A DNA stretch of 64,000 bases, taken from positions 744,001-808,000 of the forward strand of contig NC_035796.1 of assembly GCF_001653235.2 (NCBI RefSeq), read 5' to 3'. The DNA comes from Pochonia chlamydosporia 170. Lineage: Eukaryota; Ascomycota; Sordariomycetes; Hypocreales; Clavicipitaceae. Below, in pieces: positions 49,703-61,227 of this stretch (its first letter is position 1; every line of letters begins with the position of its first letter). A program made the position numbers and the translations under genes. Below the pieces are notes generated by a model that saw nothing but the letters and a program-made list of their open reading frames with translations, did no database searches and was not told the origin of the DNA.

Positions 49703-51567
49703 ATGTCATCTATACATAACGGCTTTCGCACGATTCTATTCTTCGCATTACAATTTACATGCTGCTGTCTAGGGCAGAGCTTTACGGCAACAGCAGCTCC
49801 CTCAGTGCCCCCCTACGAAGATCAGTATGTCGGTCCGAATGTCACGTTCGGTACACCCATTGTAGGTGACTATCGCGGCAAGTTCCGTCCTCAGGTGCAT
49901 TATTCGCCGCCCAGGCATTTCATGAACGACCCAAACGGCATGTTCAAAGATGACAATGGCACCTGGCACCTATATTATCAGTACAATCCCACTGGTAACG
50001 TTGCAGGAAATCAGCATTGGGGACATGCTACTTCAAAAGACTTGTACCATTGGACAAACCAGCCGATTGCACTTTTCCCCTCGGAAAAGACAATATATGC
50101 CTTCTCCGGAAGTGCAGTTATTGACAAAAACAACACCTCTGGCTTCTTTGCAAACCAGTCAAACGGAGTTGTTGCTATTTATGTATGCTTCTCTGTGGAC
50201 TTTTGGCCAAAACCTCCCTCGCAAATCCTCATTCGTGACCGCAACCGTGGACGTGTAATCTCTTCGAATAGCTAATAATGTTGCTTTAGACATTGGCAGA
50301 GTATTCGGACGACGGCAGCGCCGGTCGCCAGTCGCAAGCTGTTTCATACTCGCATGATGGCGGGTTTACATTCGTCCCGTACAGCGGGAATCCTGTCATC
50401 GCTAGCAACTCCTCGCAATTTCGCGACCCCAAGGTTGTCTGGTACGTAGATCATTGGGTGATGGTAGTTGCCTACGCTCAAGAATTTTCGATTGGCATAT
50501 TTACGTCACCAAATCTGTTGAACTGGACACATGCCAGCAATTTCTCGCGCCACGGCCTGCTGGGCATGCAGTGGGAGTGCCCAAACCTCGTGCCTATGCC
50601 CTACTATACGGAAGATGGCCAAAGAAAAGACGACATGTGGACTATGCTCGTAAGTATCAATCCAGGTGCACCGGCTGGCGGCTCTATTACAGAATACTAT
50701 CCTGGTGACTTCAACGGGACTCATTTCGAACCCGTTGACTCAGTTGCGCGCATATCCGACTTTGGCAAGGATAACTATGCCGGGCAATTCTTTTTCGGCG
50801 TCCCAGAAGAAGAAAAGCCCGTCTTTATGGCATGGGCGTCTAATTGGCAGTACACCCAAACAGTTCCAACTGCACAAGAAGACTGGCGGAGCGCAATGAC
50901 TCTTCCTCGCCGGAGCCATTTGACATGGGCTGAGCGGGTTGGATGGAAGCTCGTCACCAGCCCTTATGACATGCAACCAATCATGGGGGAAACTCTAGCC
51001 TACAACCGGAGCCATGGCAATGGGACCCTCACACTTGACTTCTCCGATGTAGATTCCAACGCCATATTCTGGGAGGTGAACGTGACCGGTTTGCCTAAAC
51101 GAGGCATACCAGAAACGGCAACAGTGAATTTCACCCTGTTCAGTCATATCACGGCGGAATACGTGAGAGGTGGGTATTACTTTGGGGGTGACAGTCCCTT
51201 CTATCTCGATAGAGGGGGTGCAAAGGGTTTCGATAACGTCTTCTTCACGGACAAGTTTTCTACAAACAGTTTGTTTTCGAACGGTACCTGGTCAATGAGC
51301 GGGGTAATGGATCGATCCATGCTCGAGGTGTTCATCAACGGAGGCATGGACAGTGCCACAACGACCTTCTTCGCTACTCAGCCGTTGACGCTCCTAGTGC
51401 TAAGCACCTCCAACCTGCCTCTTGGTACAGAAGCGAGCGTCCGAGTCAACGCCCTGAAGAGTAGCTGGCAGGATATGGGGAGTTCCATGGACGGCTTAGT
51501 GTATGGAAACATGTCTCGGCAAAGAATGAATTCGGAGGACATACGGCATCTGCTGCGAATAATTTGA
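49703..51567 (+). CDS. Secreted invertase / beta-fructofuranosidase (GH32)
   Basis: Extracellular enzyme that hydrolyses sucrose and related fructosides; 585 residues. Exons 49703-50182 and 50290-51567; the 107-bp intron is phase 0 and gives [16 protein letters not shown]. Signal peptide: [16 protein letters not shown] near residues 9-24. GH32 motifs: FMNDPNG with the nucleophile Asp (residue about 76), the transition-state stabiliser in FRDPKV, and WECPNL with the acid/base Glu. The beta-sandwich domain follows, with [12 protein letters not shown] near the end. More than ten N-x-S/T sequons suit a secreted glycoprotein. An inulinase or fructosyltransferase role cannot be excluded from sequence. 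Confidence 0.93.
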
Positions 51568-51717
51568 TATGATGGTTGATATATTTTGCTGCCGGGGAGA
51601 ATCTGGAAGACAGCCCGAAAACGGCACACACGACTAGTAATACAGGTGAAGGAAGTCGTCGAAGATCAATAAATGGAGGTGTGACAGTAGGCGTGATTGG
51701 AAACTCGCGAATTTTCA

Positions 51718-52335
51718 TCATATCGGTCGTAGGAGGTAGCACCAATGGTGTACATCTGGGTCTGTGGGTTTTATTTTCGAGGTTGGAATCTTGGCAACAG
51801 TCTCAACATTGAATGGCAACTGTGTGTCGTCGAAGCGTGATGCAGAGAGGCTCAATGATATCCACACGGCATCGTCGGCTAACCTGTTTCTCACGCCATG
51901 TGCCATTCGGAGAAAGGCGTCTTGGCCGCCACAAGATATGGCATCGACGGTGCTTTTGTCAATTACGAGATCGAATTTTCCATCGCCTCGATGACCAATT
52001 TCCGGACCAGCATGGTTAAGCTGTGTAGCATCCGCGAGGGTATAATGCATGACAATGTCACCAAAAGCCTTTTCCTCGAGGTGTTTCCCTCTGACTACGG
52101 CCAGTGGTTCGTAATCTAGATTGCTAACGTGGTGAAAGCCGCGGCTTCGTAGGTGATTGTGCAAATCACTGGTGCCAGAGCCCAAGTTGAGAATGTGTGC
52201 CGATGATGGGTCCAGGTGTTTGAGGTAGGGTTCTATAAGAGATACAAAGTCTGACGAGGAGAGGAGCCATTCGAAAGAAGTCTCGGAAGCGAATCGGCTG
52301 TGCCAGTAGCTCTGCTTTTCAAAATCCGCTGGCAT
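51718..52335 (-). CDS. Class I SAM methyltransferase, EEF1AKMT4/METTL13-like
   Basis: Single-exon protein of 205 residues, a Rossmann-fold methyltransferase. Motif I is LNLGSGTSDLHNHL (about residues 49-62), the acidic ribose contact follows in VSNLDYEPLAV, and FDLVIDKSTVDAISCGG is the post-II block typical of the eEF1A lysine methyltransferase group. The N-terminal KQSYWHSRFASETSFEWLL (YW..RF...FEWL) also fits that group. The target residue cannot be inferred. Convergent with the invertase, with 150 bp between stops. The ATG at 52335 is the first in frame. Confidence 0.82.
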   Translation of the reverse strand: MPADFEKQSYWHSRFASETSFEWLLSSSDFVSLIEPYLKHLDPSSAHILNLGSGTSDLHNHLRSRGFHHVSNLDYEPLAVVRGKHLEEKAFGDIVMHYTLADATQLNHAGPEIGHRGDGKFDLVIDKSTVDAISCGGQDAFLRMAHGVRNRLADDAVWISLSLSASRFDDTQLPFNVETVAKIPTSKIKPTDPDVHHWCYLLRPI

Positions 52336-52512
52336 CGTGGGAAATTCTTTTTGGCCGGCAGTCGGTGGTTTGAATTGAACTGGGATAGAGTAAGGTAGGT
52401 GGTCTGGTAGGTACTTTCATGACGGTGCTGGGAATTTGAATATTGTGGGGCCATAAAGGAACTTGACATTGAAAGATTTTCAGGGCAACACATGTTGGGC
52501 AAAAGGCAAAAG

Positions 52513-52546
52513 CTACCTACCTAGGTAGGTACTTAGGTAGGTACTT
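52513..52546. repeat. CTACCTACCTAGGTAGGTACTTAGGTAGG repeat
   Basis: A perfect palindromic core (CTACCTAGGTAG) with extended tail, about 180 bp upstream of the methyltransferase start. Confidence 0.75.
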
Positions 52547-52645
52547 GACATATGTACCATTACTGTGGTGGAGCGCTCCGTGGAATATTTAATGTTGATC
52601 TCTGTTCGGGAGAGTGTCTTGTTAGGAGATTCCAAGGTTCTTATT

Positions 52646-52654
52646 TACTCCGTA
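52646..52654. repeat. TACTCCGTA motif
   Basis: Exact copy followed at once by CTCTGTGCTCCGTAG, a degenerate second copy. Confidence 0.55.
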
Positions 52655-53265
52655 CTCTGTGCTCCGTAGTTGTTGCCGACATGTTATGGTGGTGCCTGAC
52701 GCCCAAATGGAACATTGAGCCGAGTGGATGCGAGTGTCTGTGTCAAGCGAGTAAATCTGCAAATGCATGTGGTCCCAAAATAGTACCAGACTTGACTTGA
52801 TCTGACCACATGCAGACTTCAACTGCCGCAGCACCAGATTGACTCCAGATGTCCAGATGTCAACGGGGTCAAGTTTCGAATTTGATGCTGGTCCATTCTA
52901 GCTGGTGAGGTGCGTTTGCAGCGCATGCCACCGCCAGCAACAAACAACATTGAACCTGGCCGCATGCAACATGTAGATGCAGATGGTGACTTGTGGCGGT
53001 CAACAAGGTCCAGTCTGTTTGAGGCATTCCATTTGATGTTGACTCCATCAATCGATATCCAATTCCAGAGTGTCCGCTCTCTGCGTCGCGCCAGGGGCAA
53101 CACGGGCCGCTGATGATTGGCCATGTCGGACCCACCAACATCAAATTTGTGTGTTGCGTGTGTCTTGTCTGTCGTGTCGTGGTGGCTCAGCCTCGACGCT
53201 GGACATTCGTCATCCCGTGTTTGATAAAACATGCTGGCACAGGAACATGCAGCGCTTTGAATAAG

Positions 53266-53289
53266 GAAGAAGAAGAAGAAGAAGAAGAA
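53266..53289 (+). repeat. (GAA)8 microsatellite
   Basis: Eight GAA triplets, then TAAGAAGAA. Reading its complement produces the poly-Phe/Leu run in the rejected minus-strand frame. Confidence 0.9.
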
Positions 53290-54027
53290 TAAGAAGAACT
53301 GGATGGACAGAAGCAAGAATGCCTCGGACAATGTAGAGCAGCAGACTACATGTTGTTCTCTTGTTCTCTTGTTCATTTGCCTCTTTCTTGAAAATGAGTT
53401 GCATGTCCAGTCTGGTCCACTTCCACTTCGAGCTCCACCTCCCACCTCCCCTCCCCTGTCTCGCCCTCCCAGCCATGAACATGAATTAGTCTCAATCTGC
53501 TCCAACATGACCCAAGCCACCCGGCTGTGGTCTCCTGGCACTGGGTGCATCAAGCGCCTGCGTGGCAACTGGTCTGGTCTGGTGGTGGGTTCGTTCGTTC
53601 CATCTTGAGCAAATTCCATCAAATGTCTGGCAGTCGGCCCCCTGCAAAGGCCTGTTCGATTGATTGATTCCACGTCAAGTCCAGATATGAAACAAAACCA
53701 CCACCAACCTTAACCCTCACTTTCACTTTCACTCAGCCGCTTGCCGTATCAATTTTGTCCTTTTTACTCTGTACTGTCTACCTTGTTGCCCCTCGCTTAC
53801 TTCGTGCCTGGCTTGCCGTCTCTCTTTGGCGTCAATCTTTCCCTTCACTTCAATCTTCCAGGCGCCAGTCCTGTCAGGCAGTTCGAGGTTATCTGCAGTG
53901 CGCTGCCTACAGGAATTGCTCAAGAAGCCAGCCATCGCGATAGAAATAAACATCATTCGTTTCCCGCACGATTGCCAAGAGAGAGAAAAACGTTTAAAAA
54001 AACAGACGCTAAAAAGACATTTTCAAC

Positions 54028-54957
54028 ATGGCTCCGCCAGTTCTTGTCCATGTCGCGATACGCTCGCTCGTTCACCATGTTGAAGTCCAACCTCAACCTT
54101 CAAACTCGCTTTCCTCCAGAGACTTGCAGAATCCCACACACACGCAACAGGTTACACTGGGTGTCATCGCTGCCTATGTTGTAGCCATTGCTATTCTCTG
54201 GAATGTGCCGTATTTAAAAATGATCCTCTGGCCATTCAAGGTGAGTTAAAACGTCGTGTACTGTCGGCGCTCATCCTGCGGCACCTACCTGCCCAGATAT
54301 CCGGCAGCATTCTCTTCCGTGTTTTCTAACATACTCCTGTAGATGCTTGTCATCGCCTTTCATGAGTTCGGTCACGCCATCACCGCCGTGCTCACTGGTG
54401 GAAAAGTCGAATCCATCAGCCTTGATCCCAACGAAGGCGGCGTCACACGTATGCGAGGCGGTATCAGCGCCATCACTCTTCCCGCCGGATATCTGGGTTC
54501 TTCAATCATCGGCGCTCTCCTCACCTTTTGTGGTTTCAACATTGTCGCATCCAAAGTTGCCAGTATCGTCCTCGCCGTCTGCTTCTTGCTAACTTTGTGG
54601 TGGGGGAAGCGCGACTGGCTGACCATTCTCACCGTTCTCCTTGCTGTCGGCCTGCTCATCGCCTGTTGGTTCATTGTTCACGCTCAGGCTCTTCGTTTCG
54701 TTGTCCTCTTCATTGGTGTCATGTCGTCGCTGTACAGCGTCTGGGACATTTGCGACGACTTGATCCTTCGCAAGGTGAATTCATCCGACGCCAGCGTTTT
54801 TGCCAAGAGATATGGGGGTTCTTCTCAGTGTTGGGGAATAATTTGGTCCATTATTTCCGTTCTCATTATGGCTGTTGGTATTGTTGCGGGTCTAGCCGCG
54901 TTCTCGCAGTCTTTCGAACAGCAACAGCAAGATTCCCAACACTTCATCCCAACCTGA
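54028..54957 (+). CDS. M50B-like peptidase domain membrane protein
   Basis: Polytopic membrane protein of 275 residues related to the M50 (site-2-protease-like) metallopeptidases. Exons 54028-54240 and 54343-54957, phase 0, giving LKMILWPFKMLVIAFHEFGHAI. The zinc motif is HEFGH. Membrane spans: VTLGVIAAYVVAIAILW near 42-60, LGSSIIGALLTFCGF, VASIVLAVCFLLTLWW, ILTVLLAVGLLIACWFIV, RFVVLFIGVMSSLYSVW and a final IISVLIMAVGIVAGLAAF. The second zinc-ligand aspartate common in S2P (NxxPxxxxDG) is not evident, although SLYSVWDICDD contains acids after a span. Catalytic activity is therefore uncertain. Confidence 0.85.
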
Positions 54958-55627
54958 AGAGACTTCGAATAGTCATGTCAAAATGAGCAGTATCGTCCTT
55001 TTACACTTTCTTTTTACTGTCCGGTTCCTCACAGGGATATTTTGCTATACCTCCAGGAATTTGCTTTGCCACCGTTGGATGAGCCCCGACCCTTTTCTTG
55101 CTTTTATTTTTTCCTTCGTCAGAAAGAGACATCATCATTGATACCCCATTTAAGAGGATGTTGCGTTTTTCTTTACAGGGTTTACCCTTACGATTCGATG
55201 CTGCACTTTACGATACAAGTTTTTAACATTCGCCCGAGAGCGAATATGGGCAGTCGGAATCTCGGCTTGCAAACGGTGTCTCAAGCCACCGCTGTGACAA
55301 ATGCAAAGGTCACGAGAATGAATGAATGCCTTGTCGACGCGAAGCCGCACACATATACAAATACACAAATATATACAGATATTTAATCATTTGTATCTAC
55401 GTGCTAGGCTAAATACATCTAATGTGCCTATGTGAAGCGGAACTCTGGACAAGTGTGTTGAAAAAGTATTCACCTGATCAAATGGATATTCCCGTTATGC
55501 CAGAGGTGAGGAGTGTGGCTTCTCGCAATGCAAATTCTTCCAACATCTTTCAGGGTTGCTGAGCCCTCGTATGTTCAAACTCGGGGTAAATTTCAAGCGT
55601 CGTAACTCGTAAGATCTCTTTCTTCGT
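54958..55627. other. Intergenic, 670 bp between convergent genes
   Basis: 3' flanks of the M50B-like gene and the chitinase. No supported gene. Confidence 0.55.
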
Positions 55628-56935
55628 TTAAGCCAGGTCGCTGACCACCTCACCGAGGAAGCCATTGTTAGCATATAGTTGAGACATGTCCCACATCATA
55701 ACACCGCCAAAGCTGCTGAACTTTTTGGAGTATTCGATGGCGGCCTTGAGCTTGTCGCCATTGGTATAACCGCCGCCAGCACCAGTATTGGCTGGAATAC
55801 CAAGGAAGGCCTTGACATTAGGGTTCTTGCTGCCCTTGGCCCACTTGTCCCAGACATCAAAGTTGAATGCGTTTTGGGTGTCAGAGCCTGGCTGAAAGTT
55901 GGAAACGCCACACCAATTGTTGTAGAACTGGATCATAATGAAGTCGAATGCAACAGCGTCGAGCGTAGAACCAACGGCGGCATCAGGGAAGACACACTGC
56001 GGTGCGGCGGTAAGGTAGAACTTTTTCCCACCAGCGCCATCCATTAGGCTTCGCAGCTTTGCACCAAAGGCGGGAAGATTGTTGGCCGACGACTCAAAAT
56101 CAAAGTCAAAGCCGTCTACAACCGCCGATCCGAAAGGTCGGTCAACGTTGCTGCCAGAGGGAACTGGGCCGAACATGTCCCAGACCGACTGAGCGGCCTT
56201 CTCGGCGTCACCGCTTGAGGACCAGCCGCCTTGAGTATAGGTAGCACCGCCTAGTGAAAGGACGATTGTCTTGCCATACTTGGTCTGGCATGTCTTGATA
56301 TCTTGTCTATACAAGTCGCACAAGCAAAAGTGGTCAGAATAGATACCCCACAAGTATAACAGAGGCATATTGAGATCCTGGCTTTTCACGGAAAAAGTTA
56401 CTCACTCAATCTCTGGGCATTTAAGAAGGTTTGGGTTGTCGGGGAACTTGTCACATTTGTCCCCAGCGCTGGCAAAATTGGTGATTGGGGGAGAAATGCC
56501 GTTCATGAACGCGAGTGGGATAATCTGGACAAATACTGTTAAAACTAATGATCTTGACGAAGCAGGAGTAAGTGAGCAAAGCGTTTGTGGTACAAAAACT
56601 TACAGCAATATCAGTGTCTAAAGCAATAAGCAATGGTGTTAGCCTGTTGTCGGTTGAAAGCATATACATATAATAATGATGGGAGCTCCGTACTCTCGCA
56701 GTAGTATGCCAAGTTCTGTTGAATGTTCGGGCCACTCCCTTGTCCAAAAGAGTTTTGTCCTAGGCAGTCATGTTAGTCGGAGCATGCATTCGAACGCAAC
56801 ATGGCTTCAATGAGCAAACGAACCCCAGTAGACGGCTACGTTCTGCTGAGAGCCAGGGCTGAAGCCAGCCATGGCAGAAGGGATTGCGGCGATGAAGCTC
56901 GCTACGGAGGCCACGTATCGGAAGGGAGGAGACAT
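55628..56935 (-). CDS. Secreted GH18 chitinase, class III type
   Basis: Extracellular endochitinase of 329 residues. Five exons on the minus strand: 56935-56824, 56759-56694, 56604-56617 (a 14-nt microexon), 56524-56406 and 56306-55628. The phases are consistent and produce NVAVYWGQNSFGQGSG, LAYYCENTDIAIIPLAFMNG and CPEIEQDIKTCQTKYGKTI. Signal peptide: the first 22 residues, ending SAMA. The catalytic motif is VVDGFDFDFES (DxxDxDxE with the acid Glu). MIQFYNNWCGV and GGVMMWDMSQL are the later active-site blocks. No chitin-binding or GPI segment is seen. For exon 4 an upstream acceptor would break the frame, so 56524 is used. It could act in wall turnover or in digesting foreign chitin. Confidence 0.92.
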
Positions 56936-59643
56936 TCTCAGTTGTTATTCGTGCTGATTTTCCCTATGAAAAAGACAATCCGATATAGATACAGGTAATA
57001 GACTAAAGGAATGTGATTTGAGTGAGAGTCAAAGGAAAGGGAACTGGGCAAGCTGCAAGAGGGTTGGAGGATGGCAGTTATATACAATTCTCAAGGTAGA
57101 TATACAGGCATATTCAAAGTTCTCTTGTAAAGCGCCGAGAAAGCTCTTTATACTTGGGATCTGGTACGCCTCCAGCACAAGAAGGCAACCTTGCATGTGA
57201 CGTTGGACTGTCTGTCCCTGCGGGACTATCTCCACAGGAAACTAGGAACTAAAGGAATATGTTCAGCCTACGGGCATAACCACCGATGTTACTTTACAAG
57301 ACAAGGTGGATGCAGTAATCACAACGTGACGGATCACTGCTTGCCGACAGTTCATGACACCAGAAGCCGACTCTCAAATCGGCAGCTCTGGTGCTAGGAC
57401 CAGGGTCAGTCAAATGGGTCATTACGAACTAGGTTACAACGAGCCGCCCCTGTGGAATGGGTGTGAAGGTGTCACAGGAGCCCTATCAAGTGCATGTCAT
57501 AGTAATATGGGCAATTAGTGGCGTGTATCTGGTGAAGGCCGTTGATCAAGATCATGATATGGCTGACTTGCGTCCCGTGAAGCGCAAGATTGGATGAAGA
57601 GGTCCATGCCACACAGCTATCATCCTCGCAACAAAGTGTAGTAAGACATTTTGACCGCCGGCCGACGTTTGGGGTCCAATGGTAAGCCATCTGACATTCC
57701 GAGACACCAGGTGGTTAACTATTTACGTCCTAAGCCTGTAAGAGGAAAGGCAAATCCAAGGACCGACAGTTTGAGCGTCTACAGCTGCGAGTGAGAGGCA
57801 CGACTATATCCAACCAAGGAAACACACACTCGAATCAAATACTACGACATGACATGCTATGTTATATGTGATAATACTTGGGGATAGATTTACAAATACA
57901 TTTTGCCACAGGCCGTGAAATACTGGTAGTACCAATTCTTGCTAGTCCCAAGTATTAGAGTATGTATGCGTGCATGCATGGCATGGTTCGTTGGCGTTCG
58001 TTTACCTTTGTTTGGCAAACCGATTGTCGCAGCAGGCCGTGGAGAGTTGGCATGCTCAAGCGAACCAAGCAGGGTTACTCAAGGCGTTCTGTATGCATAC
58101 GGTGTAGAGAGACTTCTTTGGGTATGATCCCTGACGTTTCATTTCAGATCCTCCAGGCTTGGCCCTCATATGTAAACAATGATTGGGTAGGAGAACATGG
58201 AGATGTTGAGGGAAGACATGAGACTAGCGAGTGACGACAGCCTTGTAGAGTTTGAACTGTTGCTAAGTACATGTTGTTCGACCTGGGCTCTGAGAGAACT
58301 GCTTTGTGTCTATATCAAATCACTTTTTTGTTTACAAAAAAAATGTTTGCAGACCTTCCTTGTGACCAAGCGTTAGTATTGAGACATGGCCTAAGTTGCT
58401 CCCATGCGAAAACTAACTAATTCCAAGTCGTTGCCTGCTTCAACTACAATATGTTTCGACCTAGATGGCCAAACAACTGGTGGCACGGCTTAATTAGGTG
58501 GTGATCGGCCAGCGAGGAGTGCAGCTCTGTTAGTCTTGTAACCAGTGAAAAGGGCTTGATGGGTACGACCATGGCTCACTGTGGACATTTTATCCAAACT
58601 GTAACGTGGGAAAAGAAGATGTTGAGAACTTGAGCATGAGGGAATCACGGCCCCGCCCGTCCTCCTCTGGGGCCATGGAATACTCCGTGTATGATTCCAA
58701 GATATTAGCGCCGCTATAGTAGAAGAGTCAGGTGTACTGTAGTTTCGCCATTTGGGGCCGGTGGTTACTCTTCCTGGACGTTATTGAGCTCCCGAGATTG
58801 CCAACCGGACTCTTGTGCCTGAGACTAGTTGACTAGGTTGCAAAAGTCATACAAGCTTGAGGCATTGGGAGAAGCACTAGGGAGCCTGCCAGATTTCATG
58901 AGCTTCCGAGTTGGGCTAGATGTGTGGATGGTGGGCAGTAGATCTTCACTCTTCTGAGTCCTCTCCGTCCTCTCTGTCCTGAGAGCATGATTGTAATGTG
59001 CCAATTGCATGGGCACATGAGATGAGAGAGGACTCGAGCTGATACATCAAATTGAAAGCATTTCCAATCAACAGGCTCAACCAGACACCACTGGCCACGC
59101 TGGCACCAGCCTACTACTGCTGACCTCGGAACTCACACACCACACGTATTTTTGAGTCTTGTCAATGTGTACTTGGCATAGTAATCTGTGCCAGCCTTTT
59201 GCTGGGATTACATGTGGCTTCCGGGTGGCGCATCTGGTGCCGGCATCATTGATCCTTCATTCATGTGGGGAGAGCCAAGTCTGGTTTCTGTCCAAATCTG
59301 GATTTTTCGCCGGGCAAAAGCCGTCCGTCCTAGGTAGGATTTTTGTGGGCTGTGAGATTGAGTTTCGTTTGTATCAGACTTGACGTGGCAGTACCTGACA
59401 TGGATATTGATGTCACTATACTATTCCCTCCTTGTTTGGCTGAATGGACAGGTCAGGCGTCGGATGTAAACCCGTGGAGGGAATATACCAAGGTTAGCTG
59501 AGTTGTCTGGCTGGTGGCCAGATTGGGTTATGCAGGTCATTTTATTTCATGGCTGACCGTGTGATACAATACTTGTGGTCTGGCATGTCTCAGATGAAAT
59601 CCAAGTAAGCGTGGCGCCATCCATCGTTTTTACCATCACCAAA
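56936..59643. other. Gene-poor stretch, 2.7 kb
   Basis: No frame above about 90 codons and none with a recognisable domain or credible splice extension. No CCTAGG core repeat except a partial one near 59330. Frequent runs of A or T and direct repeats are not obvious. This is the promoter side of the chitinase. Confidence 0.55.
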
Positions 59644-60162
59644 TCAATGAGCTTCGGAGCACGCCTTGGCATTAAATAGATGAGAATCGTCTGGCGGTAC
59701 CATCGAATGGGTCACAGTTTTGAACTGGATGGGTAAACCAAAGACTTTGCCCTCGACTACCTTCTGCTTCAGGTATTGAGTGGCTTCGTCGAGATTGCGT
59801 ACATGTCTGATACAACGAAACGCCCAGCTGCAATCTGTCAAGTTGAATCTTGACACTTGATGGCTGATTGCAGTGTGTTGGTGACGACCAATGGCTCGAT
59901 TCGCCCCGTCTTCTCTCATCTGGTCATTCACGACTTTCGGGTAGCCGAGTCCGTCATCATTGGGCGACGATCCCCTGGCTTCAGAGATCGGCACTGCAAG
60001 ACTAGTAATAGCGTCAAGTCTGGCACACCTGTACATGTATGTTTGTGCATGCAAAATGTCTGGTGCCTCGACAGGGTCATGCCATCGCCAATCCCCGGCG
60101 CCAAGCCCGACAGCTGTGAGTGAGGCCGAGATGTCTTCAACGTTGAATACAGTTCTCTTCAA
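59644..60162 (-). CDS. Orphan open frame, possible lineage-specific or decayed gene
   Basis: 172 codons open on the minus strand with protein-like composition at its C-terminal half (RFNLTDCSWAFRCIRHVRNL, LKQKVVEGKVFGLPIQF). The frame opens at a TTG, with an in-frame stop a short way upstream, and its first ATG comes late (Met43). No family recognised. It may be an exon of a short gene, a relic, or a chance frame. It is the only coding candidate between the chitinase and FIP1. Confidence 0.25.
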   Translation of the reverse strand: MKRTVFNVEDISASLTAVGLGAGDWRWHDPVEAPDILHAQTYMYRCARLDAITSLAVPISEARGSSPNDDGLGYPKVVNDQMREDGANRAIGRHQHTAISHQVSRFNLTDCSWAFRCIRHVRNLDEATQYLKQKVVEGKVFGLPIQFKTVTHSMVPPDDSHLFNAKACSEAH

Positions 60163-61227
60163 ACACGCTGGGCCACAAGAAGAAGAAATGCTCTAAGATA
60201 AGCCTTTTATAGCTAACTAAGCTTGCAAACAAAAATAAAAGTGAATCCACGTTTTGCGTGCTCTTTTCTCTCTCTTCTCGCTAGGATGCCTCGACACACA
60301 TCTCCATCATCACATTTGTCCAACGAATCTGGCGTCTGGTGTGAGATCTCGCATCGGAAGTTGCAACCACCACCCCCACGTCCGCTTTGAAACCTGGGGA
60401 TTTGAGCATTTGACTTTTGTGCCTGACCCAGTGCCATGCCAGCCTGGTTATCAAAATAACAAGTCTTGCCCAACTCCAACTCTTCCCTCCACGCTGAACC
60501 CTGGCAACTTAAGCCCCCTCATTGTCGGGGCCTCTGCGATAAACAGACGACAAATAAGGCTACATTTGGCAGTTGAGTCTTTATTACTACCACCGAATGG
60601 GGCCATCGGAAACGCTCTTCCACGAGGAAAGGGGTCTCCTTTACGCCGTGTGGGAGTTGGGGCTCCATCGACGAGATCCCTGCCCGGCTTCCACCTCGTA
60701 ACGTTGCTTTCCAGAATGAGGTCAAACTTGGAGGGCTTGCTTTGGTATGCCACTCATTTTTGGCTTTTGAGCCACTGGTTGCTCTTTTGTACGCAATTGT
60801 GATTTTCTTCTTCCTACTTTGTGAAGATCAAATCCATTTCCTCCGCCAACCAACGGCGCTCTATCAGACAGGCTAAAGGAACTATCATCATATCCATTGT
60901 CAAGGTTGAGAGTGCATAATGGCTATGCGATTCGCTTGAAACAAAGGGTTTGAAACCAAGAATAGTCATTCACTTCAGAGGCCCCCATAGTGTGTTCAAT
61001 GAACTCCATCTGCACTTGACGATAACATTAGAGGGTATCTGTGAAAGGGGCAGAACGCCCGATGATCCCAGCATTCTTGCCTCCGTCTACAAATTGTTTT
61101 ACAAATCTCAACGCCCAACTCAATGGCGGGCTTCCCTTAACCTTCAAACGCCATATCCTGGTCTTTCCAACCGTTTGCCTCCTGAAAACACATATGTCAT
61201 GAGATATATGGCCAAATCGACCAAGTA
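60163..61227. other. Intergenic, 1.1 kb, downstream of FIP1
   Basis: FIP1 3' flank. A 182-codon plus-strand frame (60254-60802) has no domain, no ATG at its start, and a Pro/His/Cys-rich composition like a shadow. Confidence 0.5.

Larger units (their letters stand above)
52336..54027. other. Intergenic, 1.7 kb
   Basis: A divergent spacer between the methyltransferase and the M50B-like gene. It has a large CCTAGG repeat, one TACTCCGTA, a (GAA)8 microsatellite and many CCAGAC/GTCTGG words. The 284-codon minus-strand frame over 52819-53673 is not called, since it reads through the microsatellite and has no domain. Confidence 0.55.

Noticed and set aside
52819..53673. 284-codon minus-strand frame with poly-Phe run
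   Set aside because: The Phe run is the complement of the (GAA)8 microsatellite. No domain, no splice support, composition of non-coding DNA.
60254..60802. 182-codon plus-strand frame
   Set aside because: No ATG at the start, His/Pro/Cys-rich, overlapping equal-length frames on the other strand.
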